DNA from: Marinomonas foliarum
Lineage (GTDB): Bacteria > Pseudomonadota > Gammaproteobacteria > Pseudomonadales > Marinomonadaceae
Assembly (NCBI RefSeq): GCF_003337275.1
Contig: NZ_QPJQ01000009.1
Span: forward strand, 62,001 to 126,000
DNA: 64,000 nucleotides
Direction: 5' to 3'
The notes under the pieces: generated by a model
What the model saw: only the letters and a program-made list of their open reading frames with translations
What the model was told of the DNA's origin: nothing
Databases searched by the model: none
Translations under genes and position numbers: made by a program
Shown: in pieces, positions 1 to 9,169 of the stretch
Numbering within the stretch: the stretch's first letter is position 1
Layout of the letters: each line of letters begins with the position of its first letter

Positions 1-1710
1 TTGGTGGATAACGGTGATTTATTACAGGGCACGCCGTTGGGTGATTATGTGGCGAAAGGCCGTGTATTGCGCTTCGGTGAAACGCACCCGGCGTTTAAAG
101 CAATGAACCTGTTGGATTACGATGTGGGTAATATCGGTAACCACGAATTTAACTATGGCTTAGACTTTTTAATGAAAAGTTTAAGTGGCGCTAATTTCCC
201 TTATGTTAACTCGAATGTGTATGTAGACGACGGTGACAACGATGCGTCTAACGATCAGCCGTATTTCCAGCCTTATCTGATTCAAGACAAAGCCTTCGTC
301 GATTCTGACGGCAAAGAACAAACGGTCAAAGTAGGTTACATTGGCTTTGTGCCACCACAAATTATGACGTGGGATAAAGACAATTTAACCCATAAAGTCA
401 TCGCCAAAGACATTATCGAAACCGCCAACAAATACATTCCTGAAATGAAAGCCAAAGGCGCGGATGTGGTTATCGCGATTCCACACAGTGGCATGATGAA
501 TTCCCCTTATATGAAAGGCGAAGAAAACGCGTCTTATCATCTTGCCAAAGTCGATGGCATTGATGCGATTCTGTTTGGTCACTCGCATCGAATATTCCCT
601 GGCGACAAAGCATTAGACGCCTTTGAAGGTGTGGATGGCGAAAAAGGCACGGTATTTGGTAAACCTGCAACTATGCCCGGCTTTTGGGGTTCTCACCTTG
701 GGGTGATTGATCTGACGCTTGAGCCTGCTGGAAATGGTTGGAAAGTCGCCGATGGCAAAGCAGAAGTGCGCGCCATTGCGCGTCGTGAAGGTCGAACAAC
801 TGTGCCATTAGTCGAAGCAGATGCGGCGGTGAATAAGGCGGTTGAAACCGAACATGAAGGTACTCTGGCATATATGCGTCGCAAAGTGGGTGAATCCAAG
901 GCTGACATCAATAGTTTCTTTGCGTTGGTGCAAGATGACCCATCCATTCAGATCGTGAACAATGCGCAGATTTGGTATGTGGAAAATATTGTTCGTGGTA
1001 CGTCTTATGAAGGTTTGCCTATCTTGTCTGCGGCAGCGCCATTTAAAGCCGGCGGTCGTGGTGGTCCAGACTATTACACGGATGTGCCAAAAGGCGATAT
1101 CGCTCTGAAAAATGTCAGTGATTTGTACATTTACCCGAACGATTTAAAAGTCGTGAAGTTGAATGGTGCGCAAGTGGTGGAATGGTTAGAAGCGGCGGCA
1201 GGGCAGTTTAATCAGATCGATACGACTTCAACTAAACCGCAAGAGTTGGTGAATGCGTCTTTCCCGACTTATAACTTTGATGTGATTGACGGTATTTCTT
1301 ACAAGATCGATGTCACCCAACCTGCTCGTTACAATGCGGACGGTGAAGTGGTTAATAAAGACGCACATCGCATTACCAAGGCGATGTTTAACGGCGAACC
1401 ATTAAGAATGAAAGATGAGTTCTTGGTGGCAACCAATAACTATCGCGCTGGCGGCGGCGGTCATTTCCCTAACCTGAATGGCGAAACCATCGTGATTGAT
1501 GCGCCAGATAAGAACCGCGATGTGGTGGCAAATTACTTATTGAGCCAAACAACCATTAATCCAGCGGCTGACGGCAACTGGTCATTCACTGGATTTGGCA
1601 AAGCGAAAGTCTTATTTACTACGTCGCCAAAAGCCAAAGAGGCAGCGAGTAAAAACATGTCCTACCAGTCTTTAGACGACAATGGTTTTGCTGTGTTTCA
1701 GATTAAATAG
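1..1710 (+). CDS. cpdB: 2',3'-cyclic-nucleotide 2'-phosphodiesterase/3'-nucleotidase, 5'-truncated by the window edge
   Basis: Periplasmic enzyme that opens 2',3'-cyclic nucleotides and removes the 3'-phosphate, releasing nucleosides from RNA debris. The visible 569 residues begin inside the metallophosphoesterase domain: DNGDLLQGTPLGDY at the very start, the GNHEFNYG metal motif near residue 47, and GHSHRIFPG near residue 193. A C-terminal 5'-nucleotidase domain follows, with the substrate-binding NYRAGGGGHF near residue 481. The TTG at base 1 is not the true start, because the family has a signal peptide and roughly 60-80 more residues upstream. The gene ends at TAG and runs into a strong hairpin terminator shared with convergent betA. 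The family assignment is firm; only the start is missing. Confidence 0.93.
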   Translation: MVDNGDLLQGTPLGDYVAKGRVLRFGETHPAFKAMNLLDYDVGNIGNHEFNYGLDFLMKSLSGANFPYVNSNVYVDDGDNDASNDQPYFQPYLIQDKAFVDSDGKEQTVKVGYIGFVPPQIMTWDKDNLTHKVIAKDIIETANKYIPEMKAKGADVVIAIPHSGMMNSPYMKGEENASYHLAKVDGIDAILFGHSHRIFPGDKALDAFEGVDGEKGTVFGKPATMPGFWGSHLGVIDLTLEPAGNGWKVADGKAEVRAIARREGRTTVPLVEADAAVNKAVETEHEGTLAYMRRKVGESKADINSFFALVQDDPSIQIVNNAQIWYVENIVRGTSYEGLPILSAAAPFKAGGRGGPDYYTDVPKGDIALKNVSDLYIYPNDLKVVKLNGAQVVEWLEAAAGQFNQIDTTSTKPQELVNASFPTYNFDVIDGISYKIDVTQPARYNADGEVVNKDAHRITKAMFNGEPLRMKDEFLVATNNYRAGGGGHFPNLNGETIVIDAPDKNRDVVANYLLSQTTINPAADGNWSFTGFGKAKVLFTTSPKAKEAASKNMSYQSLDDNGFAVFQIK

Positions 1711-1741
1711 CTTAATTGAAATAGAACGAAGCACCTAAACG

Positions 1742-1776
1742 AAAAACGCCTGCTAATATCTAGCAGGCGTTTTTTT
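1742..1776 (+). terminator. Bidirectional intrinsic terminator between cpdB and betA
   Basis: A perfect 14-bp stem (AAAAACGCCTGCTA at 1742-1755, complement at 1761-1774) closes a five-base ATATC loop and ends in a T run. The A run on the left gives the minus strand a T run too, so it can end both cpdB and betA, whose stop codon lies 22 bp away. Confidence 0.9.
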
Positions 1777-1797
1777 GTGAGCTTTTTTGCTTTGTTA

Positions 1798-3465
1798 TTA
1801 ACGCTGTTTGTGTTCAAACTCTGGGTGAATCCAAACAGGTGCATCTAGGCTTGGTAACGCTGCTTTGCCCAGAATCATGTCTGCGGTTTTTTCCGCTACC
1901 ATGATAGTAGGTGCATTCAAGTTGCCGTTGGTGATGGTCGGGAAGATAGACGAATCCACCACGCGTAGATTTTGCAAACCGCGCACTTGGCATTGCTCGT
2001 TCAACACGGCCATTGGGTCGTTGTCATCGCCCATCTTACAAGTACAAGATGGATGATAAGCACTTTCTACGTTCTCTTTTACCCACTGATCGATTTCTTC
2101 GTCGCTTTGGACGTTCATACCCGGCTGAATTTCATCGCCACGGTAATCGTCTAGTGCAGATTGTTGCAGCACTTCACGAGTTAGGCGAATCGTATCACGC
2201 CAGTCTTGTTTGTCTTGCTCGGTCGAAATGTAGTTGAACAAGATACGCGGCTTCGCCGCTGGATTGGCGGACTCTATCCATAACTTACCACGGCTTTCTG
2301 GTTTGTTTGGACCAACGTGTACTTGGAAACCATGACCTTCAACTGCGGCTTGACCATCGTAACGCATGGCCGCTGGCAAGAAATGGTATTGGATATTTGG
2401 CGCTTTTAGTCCAGCACGAGAGCGAATAAAACCACAAGATTCAAAGTGGTTAGTCGCGCCAAGGCCCGTTTTGAAAAGCATCCAGCGTGTACCGATCAAG
2501 CCTTTGCTGATCAAACCAAGCTTGCTGTTTAGCGTCACAGGCTTCTTGCAGTAGTATTGGAAGTAGACTTCCAAGTGGTCTTGTAGGTTTTCACCAACGC
2601 CCTGCAGTTCGTGAAGCACTGGTACGCCGGCTTTATCTAAGACGTCTTTCGGACCTATGCCAGACAGTTGTAATAACTGTGGTGAGCCAACTGAGCCAGC
2701 CGATAGAATCACTTCTTTGCTGGCGATAGCTTGCTGAGTTTGGCCGTTTTTGCTGAACTCAATGCCTGTGGCTTTTTTACCTTCAAAGAGGACTTTATGG
2801 CTTAGTACACCGGTTTTAAGTGTTAGGTTAGGGCGTTGCATGGCACGACGTAAATAGGCGTTCGACGTAGAAGCACGCACACCATTTTTTACCGTCATGT
2901 GCATTGGGCCAAAGCCTTCTTGGCGGTAACCGTTGTAGTCGTCGGTTTTGCCGTAACCTGCTTCTTCGCCTGCATCGATAAAGGCTTGGTAAAGCGGGTT
3001 GTAAGTCATGTCGTTGCCGTTGTTGGTCGACAATGGGCCTTCGCCGCCACGGTATAAATCCGCACCGCCTTTCCATGTTTCGGCTTTTTTGAAGTAAGGT
3101 AGGCAAGTTTGGTAATTCCAGCCTTTAGCGCCGTTTTCTTCCCATTGGTCGAAATCACAGGCGTGGCCACGTACATAGACCATGCCGTTAATAGATGACG
3201 AACCGCCTAATACTTTGCCGCGTGGACAATGCATTTCGCGACCATCAAGACCTGGCTCTTTGTCTGTGTGGAACTGCCACGCGTATTTTGTCGTGTTCAT
3301 TGGATAAGACAAGGCGGTTGGCATCTGGATAAAGATGCTCTTATCTGAGCCGCCCATTTCCAGTAGCAATACCTTGTGTTCGCCACTTTCTGTCAGTCGG
3401 TCTGCCAGCACACACCCTGCGGAGCCAGCACCGACGATAATGTAATCGTACGTTTCGTTTGCCAT
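1798..3465 (-). CDS. betA: Choline dehydrogenase (GMC oxidoreductase)
   Basis: Membrane-associated FAD enzyme that oxidises choline to betaine aldehyde, the first step of glycine betaine synthesis for osmoprotection. The N-terminal Rossmann motif [13 protein letters not shown] lies at residues 12-24. The GMC signature near [15 protein letters not shown] and the active-site histidine region [10 protein letters not shown] (about residue 469) are present. Length is 555 aa, against 556 in E. coli BetA. I chose the internal ATG at 3465 because AGAAAGG precedes it; an in-frame ATG at 3477 would add four residues but has no ribosome site. It lies 35 bp after betB on the same strand, so the two form an operon. 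A GMC alcohol dehydrogenase of other specificity is possible, but the betB partner makes BetA very likely. Confidence 0.93.
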   Translation of the reverse strand: MANETYDYIIVGAGSAGCVLADRLTESGEHKVLLLEMGGSDKSIFIQMPTALSYPMNTTKYAWQFHTDKEPGLDGREMHCPRGKVLGGSSSINGMVYVRGHACDFDQWEENGAKGWNYQTCLPYFKKAETWKGGADLYRGGEGPLSTNNGNDMTYNPLYQAFIDAGEEAGYGKTDDYNGYRQEGFGPMHMTVKNGVRASTSNAYLRRAMQRPNLTLKTGVLSHKVLFEGKKATGIEFSKNGQTQQAIASKEVILSAGSVGSPQLLQLSGIGPKDVLDKAGVPVLHELQGVGENLQDHLEVYFQYYCKKPVTLNSKLGLISKGLIGTRWMLFKTGLGATNHFESCGFIRSRAGLKAPNIQYHFLPAAMRYDGQAAVEGHGFQVHVGPNKPESRGKLWIESANPAAKPRILFNYISTEQDKQDWRDTIRLTREVLQQSALDDYRGDEIQPGMNVQSDEEIDQWVKENVESAYHPSCTCKMGDDNDPMAVLNEQCQVRGLQNLRVVDSSIFPTITNGNLNAPTIMVAEKTADMILGKAALPSLDAPVWIHPEFEHKQR

Positions 3466-3500
3466 GACCTTTCTCATCTATTAAAAGTTAAGCGACCCGC

Positions 3501-4958
3501 CTAGTAAGGGCTTTGAATGTCGTTCAGATCGACAAAGACGCTTTTGTTTTGAGTGTAGTGGTACAAGGTCTCGATGCCATTTTCACGACCGATACCAGAT
3601 TCTTTGTAACCGCCTACTGGCATTTCAGCGGGTGAAGCACCCCATGAGTTGATCCAGCAAATACCGGCTTGTAGCTGGTTAATTACACGGTGAGCGCGAG
3701 CGAAGTCTTTAGTAAATACGCCAGCGGCCAAGCCTAGCTTGGTGTCGTTAGCACGAGCGATGGCTTCGTCTTCGTCGGTGAAGCTAAGTACAGACATTAC
3801 TGGGCCGAAGATTTCGTCGCGAACTTGTGGCATGTCGTCGGTGCAATCCGTGAACACAGTCGGAGCAACAAAGGCGCCTTTGTCTAAGCCGTTTTCCGTG
3901 ACTTGGTAACCACCACACAATAATGTCGCGCCTGCGTCTTTAGCGGCTTGAATGTAGCCAAGTACTTTTTGCATGTGGTCTTTGGAAATCAAGGCACCCA
4001 CTTGCGTGTCCATGTCCATCGGGTCGCCAATGATCATAGCTTCGGTGCGTTCTTTTAATTCCTTGGTGAAAGCGTCCAACATGTCGGCGTGAACGAAAAC
4101 TCGAGTACCATTAGTACATACTTCGCCTTGGGTGTAGAAGTTGGCGAGCATGGCGGCAGAAACGGCTTGATCTACTGGCATGTCAGGGAAGATGATCATA
4201 GGCGATTTACCGCCAAGTTCCATGGTCACTTGCTTCAAGGATTGCGCAGAAGCCGTCATGACTTTTTTGCCTGTGCCCACTTCACCAGTGAAAGAGACTT
4301 TGTCTATCCCTGGGTGAGCTGTGATCATTTGACCGGTGCGAGCATCGCCTTGAATGACGTTGAAAACGCCGTCGGGCAAGCCTGCTTGGGTAAATATTTC
4401 AGCTAATTTAAGAGCGGTAAGCGGCGTTTCTTCGGATGGTTTGAAGATCATGGCGTTACCCGCTGCCAGCGCTGGGCCAGATTTCCACATGGCGATTTGA
4501 ATTGGGTAGTTCCATGCGCCAATGCCAGCGCAAATACCTAATGGCTCACGACGAGTGTAGAAGAAATTACCATTGCCAAGGTCTTGGTAATCGCCTTGGA
4601 TCTTGTCGGTCAGACCTGCGTAATATTCGATTACGTCAGCGCCTGTTTGAATGTCTACGCAAATAGCTTCTTGAAGTGGCTTGCCTGTGTCTAATACTTC
4701 TAGACGGGCAAGTTCTTCGTTGTTTTCACGCAATAGTTCCGCCGCTCTTTTTAGAATACGGCCGCGCTCTACTGGGCTCATTGCTGCCCATACTTTTTGA
4801 CCTTGTTTTGCAGACTCTACAGCAGCATCTAGTTCAGCTTGTCCTGCGTGTTCGACTGTTGCAATCACTTCGCCTGTGGCTGGGTTGATCGTCTCAAAGT
4901 GTTCTCCGCTGGTGGATGCATGGTAGCGGCCGTGAATGTATTGCTGCTGATGTGCCAT
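3501..4958 (-). CDS. betB: Betaine aldehyde dehydrogenase
   Basis: NAD(P)+-dependent cytosolic enzyme that oxidises betaine aldehyde to glycine betaine. It is a 485-residue ALDH-fold protein. The glutamate motif MELGGKSP lies near residue 247 and the catalytic cysteine in GEVCTNGTR near residue 280, both where BetB proteins have them. A much longer open frame runs upstream to 5186, but the start here ([10 protein letters not shown]) has AGAGG seven bases before it and fits the family length. First gene of a betB-betA operon; the 5' region carries a palindrome like the BetI operator. No betI gene is in the window, so its regulator must be encoded elsewhere, or before betB function is sensed another way. 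Confidence 0.95.
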   Translation of the reverse strand: MAHQQQYIHGRYHASTSGEHFETINPATGEVIATVEHAGQAELDAAVESAKQGQKVWAAMSPVERGRILKRAAELLRENNEELARLEVLDTGKPLQEAICVDIQTGADVIEYYAGLTDKIQGDYQDLGNGNFFYTRREPLGICAGIGAWNYPIQIAMWKSGPALAAGNAMIFKPSEETPLTALKLAEIFTQAGLPDGVFNVIQGDARTGQMITAHPGIDKVSFTGEVGTGKKVMTASAQSLKQVTMELGGKSPMIIFPDMPVDQAVSAAMLANFYTQGEVCTNGTRVFVHADMLDAFTKELKERTEAMIIGDPMDMDTQVGALISKDHMQKVLGYIQAAKDAGATLLCGGYQVTENGLDKGAFVAPTVFTDCTDDMPQVRDEIFGPVMSVLSFTDEDEAIARANDTKLGLAAGVFTKDFARAHRVINQLQAGICWINSWGASPAEMPVGGYKESGIGRENGIETLYHYTQNKSVFVDLNDIQSPY

Positions 4959-5020
4959 GATGTGCCTCTTTAAGTCTGTTTTAACGACTCTGTTTAGAGT
5001 TGTTAAGGTATTTGATTTTT

Positions 5021-5040
5021 TATTAAACGCGCGTTCAATA
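5021..5040 (-). promoter_or_regulatory. BetI-like operator upstream of betB
   Basis: Two inverted halves, TATTAAACGC and GCGTTCAATA, meet without a spacer and differ from a perfect 20-bp palindrome at one position per arm. E. coli BetI, a choline-responsive TetR repressor, is known from recall to bind a site containing GTTCAATA. The site is 63-82 bp before the betB start, a suitable place for repression. The functional link is inferred. Confidence 0.6.
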
Positions 5041-5232
5041 AAAACAATTGTACATATTTTGGCTATAAATTGCAGCTCGAATCCATGAATTAGTGTCTTT
5101 GAGCAAAAAAATGACGTTATGGTGTCCGCTGTTAAGGGCGAATTTGAGAGGAAAAAAGAGGGAAATCGAGAGGTTAACGCCTCCACGTGAAATATGGAGG
5201 CGCAAGTATATTTTTCTTAGCAATGATGTTAT

Positions 5233-5538
5233 TTAAAGGCTAATAACACCATTTGAATCATAACTAATAGGGCTTGGTACATAATCGTCGGCCATTTCAT
5301 CGTTGAGCCATTCTGTACCATCAAGCACATATCTAAACTGATAAGCCGTGTCTATATCCAAATTAAGTGTTGAAACAAAGACGCCAGATTTTTGCTTTTT
5401 CATCAGGTTAGCTGTGCAATCCCAATTGTTGAAGTCTCCCACCAAAGCGACATTTTTTGCATCACCGACGGTTTCTGCAGGCAGTGCAAATTTCACTTTG
5501 CATTCGGGTTTTGTCTTTAAGTAGGTTTTCTCAATCAT
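5233..5538 (-). CDS. Isoamylase-N/AMPK-type glycogen-binding (CBM48) small protein
   Basis: A 101-residue single-domain protein. The core VALVGDFNNWD (about residues 31-41) and the later YQFRYVLDGTEWLNDEMADDYVP are hallmarks of the early-set E domain (CBM48) found in glycogen-branching enzymes and AMPK beta subunits. It has no catalytic domain and no signal peptide, so it may bind alpha-glucan or a protein partner in the cytoplasm. No glycogen gene is adjacent. Start at ATG 5538. The domain call is firm and the role unknown. Confidence 0.8.
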   Translation of the reverse strand: MIEKTYLKTKPECKVKFALPAETVGDAKNVALVGDFNNWDCTANLMKKQKSGVFVSTLNLDIDTAYQFRYVLDGTEWLNDEMADDYVPSPISYDSNGVISL

Positions 5539-5611
5539 GTCCAGCTCCGTTATCTTTGACAGAAAAGTGGGTGAAGGCTACGACAAAAAGCCTGAAGGAT
5601 AATAGTTTAAG

Positions 5612-5789
5612 TAAGCAAGGCTTACGCCATATTTTTTAACTGATTAATCTATTTAAAGAAATATATTAAGCCTTGCAATAAAGCGATTATTTATATTGGT
5701 TTTAACGTCTTAAATGTGTAGGTAGCGCGCCATTTTGGGGCTTATTATCGACACAAACTTAAGACGAAAATTCACAATTTAAGCAAGGC
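5612..5789. repeat. Short repeated motif in the 5539-5837 intergenic region
   Basis: TAAGCAAGGC occurs at 5612-5621 and again at 5780-5789 in direct orientation, and TAAGCCTTGC (inverse of GCAAGGCTTA) at 5667-5676. A second inverted pair, CGTCTTAA at 5706-5713 and TTAAGACG at 5759-5766, lies between. No coding frame is supported here. These may be regulator sites for the small gene at 5838, or decayed repeat DNA. Confidence 0.4.
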
Positions 5790-5837
5790 AAATGACCTAC
5801 ACTTTAAAGACACCAACAACAATAACGAGGTGTTTTT

Positions 5838-5987
5838 ATGGATATTCAAATGATCGTTCTTATTGTATTAAGCGTGATGCTGATCGTGAAAATTATCTAT
5901 TTAGCGTTTTTCAAGCGCCCTGAGCAACACCATAGAGAGCGTTCGAATAGAAACCATTCACATGGGCACCATCACGATCATCGTTAG
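5838..5987 (+). CDS. 49-residue membrane protein with a histidine-rich tail
   Basis: Starts at ATG after AACGAGG seven bases upstream. Residues about 5-25 form one hydrophobic helix (MIVLIVLSVMLIVKIIYLAF), followed by a basic linker and a C-terminal tail rich in histidine (HSHGHHHDHR). The layout resembles small inner-membrane proteins with a cytoplasmic metal-binding tail, but I do not recognise a family. The stop overlaps the 3' end of the convergent acyltransferase gene by four bases. A good ribosome site, a plausible topology and regular codon use support it as real; function unknown. Confidence 0.6.
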   Translation: MDIQMIVLIVLSVMLIVKIIYLAFFKRPEQHHRERSNRNHSHGHHHDHR

Positions 5988-7714
5988 TGTTGAATGCCGT
6001 CATTGTGTCCTCGGTAGCGTTTATTTTTCGCTTCTTTGACAGTATTTAGGTCTACTAGGACCAAGCCGTCCACGCAGTAGCCAAAGTCTGAATCGACGCC
6101 AAAGTCTAAGAAGCGAACTCCGCCCGTTTCGCACAATTCACTGTATTGTTTGAACAGTGTTGGTACGCTGGCGCCAAAGTGGCTGAGCTGCTCTTTTAGT
6201 ATCCTAAAGTCTTCTTCATAGTTATCACCGCTGAACATGGCTGAAATAATATCAGCGTGTTCTGTGTTAACTTGATAAGGCGTGAAAGAGCGCGCTAAGT
6301 GTTCTTTATCGGCATAATAGAGTTTGTAGAAAGAGACAATAAAGTCTTTTGCCACTTGCGGGTAGCTGTTGCTTAAGCTTACAGGGCCAAACATGTAGCG
6401 AATTTCAGGGTGTCTGTCTAAATAGGCGCCAATTCCATACCACAAATAATCTAAGCTACGTTTGCCCCAATATTTTGGTTGGATAAAGCTACGCCCGAGC
6501 TCAATACCTTGTTCAAAATAAGGTTCCATATCGCAAGAGTATTGGAATAATTCAGCACTGTAGATACGGTTTGGTGTATCCGACTTCATGTAGCGTGCGA
6601 CTTCGCCAATACGATAAGCGCCAACAATTTCTAGCTCTTCTTCATCCCATAGAATCAAATGGCGATAGTATTGGTCGAACTTATCTAAATCTGAACGCTC
6701 GCCAGTACCTTCACCCACTTTTCTAAAGGCAATTTCGCGTAAGCGCCCAATCTCTTTCATCGTCACCGACATTGGGTCGTAATCAAACAGGTAGATTTGC
6801 TTGTTGTCTTTGGTACTGCCAAGGTGTTCGGCTATTTTGAGTTCTTGTTTGATCATCTGCCTATTTTGCGGATGCTCAACGGTCTTTTCGGTTTTAAGTA
6901 GCGGTTTTTTGCCTTTGGCAATACGGTATAAATGGCGCTTTACGAGTTTGTTTTTTTCTTTATCGCTTAGTGGTAGTTGTGCCAGCTCTTGAATTGGAAT
7001 GGCTTGGCCAACTTGCATGGGGATTTTTCGATTGCGCTGACGAAACATTTCGTTAGCGAGCTGAATCGTCGAGAGCGGACGATATAAAAGAGAGCTGGTG
7101 TAAAACAGCATGGAATTGCGTCCGCCAATATGAACTGGCAGTAATGGGCTGTTAGTCTTTTGTGCCAGTTTTAGGTAGTTCTGATTCCATTGCTGATCTT
7201 TTACGCCGCTTGGCGACATACGCGACACTTCGCCCGCAGGGAAAATGATCACGGCTTCTTCATTATGTAGGCAGCTCATAATGGCTTTGAGCTGCTGGCG
7301 TGCTGTTTTTCCGCCAAGATTATCGACGGGAAGAACAAGCTGTTTTAAACCATCAAACCCCATTAATAAATCGTTAGCGACGATTTTTACATCCGGGCGA
7401 ATTTCACCAATTAAACGCAGTAATGCTAAGCCATCTAAAGCACCAAGAGGGTGGTTAGCGATAATCATAACGCGACCACTCGCAGGTATGTTTCGTCGAT
7501 CAACTTGGCTGACGTTATAGCTAAAGTTGAAATGATCCAGAACACGATCAATAAATTCGAAGCCGACACAGCCGTGGTTTTTTTCCAAGAAATGGTTGAC
7601 CTCACTTTCGTGGAATAAGCGTTTTAGCACGCTTAACGTTGGGCGAGTGATTAACGGGCTTTTATCGAAAAATTGAGGGGATTTACTGGCAATCATTTGC
7701 TCGACTTGTATCAC
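5984..7714 (-). CDS. olsF: Bifunctional ornithine-lipid synthase (O-acyltransferase and N-acyltransferase fusion)
   Basis: Likely makes ornithine lipids, phosphorus-free membrane lipids: the C-terminal GNAT-like domain (about residues 290-500) N-acylates ornithine and the N-terminal PlsC-like domain (about 75-260) adds the second acyl chain. The acyltransferase motif NHPLGALDG places the histidine at residue 88, followed by FPAGEVSR near residue 160. The C-terminal half has the hemolysin-type acetyltransferase features ELGRSFIQPKYWGKRSLDYLW. The order and 576-residue length match OlsF fusions described in Serratia and Bacteroidetes, as I recall them. Start is GTG at 7714 with GGAG seven bases before it; an ATG at 7696 is an alternative. 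Single-gene unit. Confidence 0.75.
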   Translation of the reverse strand: MIQVEQMIASKSPQFFDKSPLITRPTLSVLKRLFHESEVNHFLEKNHGCVGFEFIDRVLDHFNFSYNVSQVDRRNIPASGRVMIIANHPLGALDGLALLRLIGEIRPDVKIVANDLLMGFDGLKQLVLPVDNLGGKTARQQLKAIMSCLHNEEAVIIFPAGEVSRMSPSGVKDQQWNQNYLKLAQKTNSPLLPVHIGGRNSMLFYTSSLLYRPLSTIQLANEMFRQRNRKIPMQVGQAIPIQELAQLPLSDKEKNKLVKRHLYRIAKGKKPLLKTEKTVEHPQNRQMIKQELKIAEHLGSTKDNKQIYLFDYDPMSVTMKEIGRLREIAFRKVGEGTGERSDLDKFDQYYRHLILWDEEELEIVGAYRIGEVARYMKSDTPNRIYSAELFQYSCDMEPYFEQGIELGRSFIQPKYWGKRSLDYLWYGIGAYLDRHPEIRYMFGPVSLSNSYPQVAKDFIVSFYKLYYADKEHLARSFTPYQVNTEHADIISAMFSGDNYEEDFRILKEQLSHFGASVPTLFKQYSELCETGGVRFLDFGVDSDFGYCVDGLVLVDLNTVKEAKNKRYRGHNDGIQH

Positions 7715-7865
7715 AGTGGTGCTCCGCTCTAATAAGTTTTTAGGTATCTTATTAGTGAGAGTAGAGCGTCAATATGACAGTGTCGTGACGTTTATGTGGC
7801 GAATATATTATGCGCTATAAACAAATATTATAAAAAGGATAGGATTGGTTAGAGTGCACAAATGG

Positions 7866-8075
7866 TTAGCTTGCAGGGGTATTGTCTTCGTCTGTTTTTT
7901 CTTCAAATTTGTAGAAAAAGTTCCATAGGCAATAAACTGTAATGCCTGCTGAAATCATGGCCCAGATTGGTTCGTTTGCAACCCATTCAACAATGGCCCA
8001 ACCAGCACAAAATAAGGTGGTAACAACTCGACGCCATTTAGGGCGAAAAAACGCGCGATCAGATTCAGAGAGCAT
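7866..8075 (-). CDS. Small inner-membrane protein, function unknown
   Basis: 69 residues: a basic N-terminus (FFRPKWRRVV), two hydrophobic segments (about 18-32 and 38-54) and a short acidic tail. Start at ATG 8075 is preceded by a GGAAGAG ribosome site. I do not recognise a family. It lies between the ornithine-lipid synthase and the SutA-like gene, all on the minus strand but with gaps of 80-150 bp, so co-transcription is uncertain. Confidence 0.6.
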   Translation of the reverse strand: MLSESDRAFFRPKWRRVVTTLFCAGWAIVEWVANEPIWAMISAGITVYCLWNFFYKFEEKTDEDNTPAS

Positions 8076-8156
8076 ACTCTTCCAGTTCCAATTGAATAGG
8101 TAATTATCTGCGACAATAGCAAGGGATATCTACAAGAAGTAAAATATCCCTATAGC

Positions 8157-8339
8157 TTATTGAGCTTTCGCCTTGCTATTTCCTAGGGAAATATGACGTG
8201 ATCCTGTTAGCTGAGATTGTCCGCTAACCCCTGAATCGATTTTATCTATCTGCCCACCACGAGCAAGAAACTCTTGCATTTGCTTTTCAATGGATTCCGA
8301 AGTTTCCGAAGCAGCCGGCTGTTTCTTCTTAGTTGCCAT
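8157..8339 (-). CDS. Small SutA-like protein (possible RNA polymerase-binding regulator)
   Basis: A 60-residue protein with a lysine-rich start, a short helix and the segment MQEFLARGGQIDKI, followed by a disordered end containing GSRHISLG. Pseudomonas SutA, an RNA polymerase-associated slow-growth regulator, carries EFLARGGKVQEV followed by a disordered tail with YGSRPI (recalled, not searched). Our protein lacks SutA's long acidic N-terminus. AAGGAC sits eight bases before the ATG at 8339. The similarity is short, so this is a family suggestion rather than a firm call. Confidence 0.5.
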   Translation of the reverse strand: MATKKKQPAASETSESIEKQMQEFLARGGQIDKIDSGVSGQSQLTGSRHISLGNSKAKAQ

Positions 8340-8465
8340 GATAAATAGTCCTTGTTTTTAGATTGAACAAGGACTATACCAGATTTTCACAATATTTGCT
8401 TGTTATTGGCTAACGTCTGCAATCGTGTGTCTATCTTTTACTGCACGGCGCCACGAAATATTGCT

Positions 8466-9164
8466 TTATTGCGGTGAGTAAGGGTGATGTCGACGAATGA
8501 TTGGGTTCAATAGTCGTGTTAACCATCCCGTGAATTCAATAGGCGCATCCAAGACAGTAAGACAAATACACTCTGCGTCTTTGGTGACGATGGGTTTGTG
8601 CTTATGACTGGCGTCCCGATTAATAAAGTCGCCTTGGCGATACACGCCGCTTTCATCGGAAAAAGCACCTTCTAACACTAGGGTAATCTCATCACCTGTA
8701 TGAGTGTGAGTTGGCATATGTGCGCCAGCTTTGACTCGTGTTAGAGCAACTTGTGCGCCCCCTTCTTCATTGTAGAGTGTGGCAATTTTAAACGACGGCG
8801 ATAAGCGCATCCAGTTGAGGTCATCGTAACTGCTTTTGATGAACTGACGCAGGCTGCGAGGAATACGGTAATCATCATTCCAACTTTGTGCTGGCACTTC
8901 TGATGTTTCCGGTTTGTCGAGATCGACGGGCTCCGGCTGCTCCGCTAACTTTTGGAAGAAGCTGTCTTTTAAACTGCTAAGGCGACGATTCTCGGTCTTG
9001 GCCTGTTCAAACAGGTGTGATCCAAGCATTTCGAGTTTGCGAATTTGCTGTTGGCATTCTTGGCAATGTTCTATGTGTGTAGACACACACAGAGAATGCG
9101 CCAGAGGCAATGAGCCAGCGGCATAATCGGTCAATGTTTCAATCGATGGATGGTAGTTAATCAT
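8466..9164 (-). CDS. chrR: ChrR-type zinc anti-sigma factor with cupin domain
   Basis: Binds and inhibits the ECF sigma factor encoded just upstream, and releases it on singlet oxygen or related stress. The N-terminal zinc anti-sigma domain has the H-x3-C-x2-C motif HIEHCQEC at about residues 31-38. The C-terminal cupin domain has HTHTGDEITLVLEG near residues 152-165 and a later GDFINRDASHKH, giving metal-ligand histidines. Length of 232 aa fits ChrR. The start ATG 9164 lies five bases past the sigma stop, with AGAGG eight bases before it, so the two are translationally close. Rhodobacter ChrR is the model; the inducing signal here is inferred. Confidence 0.88.
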   Translation of the reverse strand: MINYHPSIETLTDYAAGSLPLAHSLCVSTHIEHCQECQQQIRKLEMLGSHLFEQAKTENRRLSSLKDSFFQKLAEQPEPVDLDKPETSEVPAQSWNDDYRIPRSLRQFIKSSYDDLNWMRLSPSFKIATLYNEEGGAQVALTRVKAGAHMPTHTHTGDEITLVLEGAFSDESGVYRQGDFINRDASHKHKPIVTKDAECICLTVLDAPIEFTGWLTRLLNPIIRRHHPYSPQ

Positions 9165-9169
9165 CGATA

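Noticed and set aside
4959-5186. N-terminal extension of betB by 76 residues
   Set aside because: The open frame reaches 5186, but the extension crosses the BetI-like operator and has no ribosome site. The start at 4958 matches the family length.
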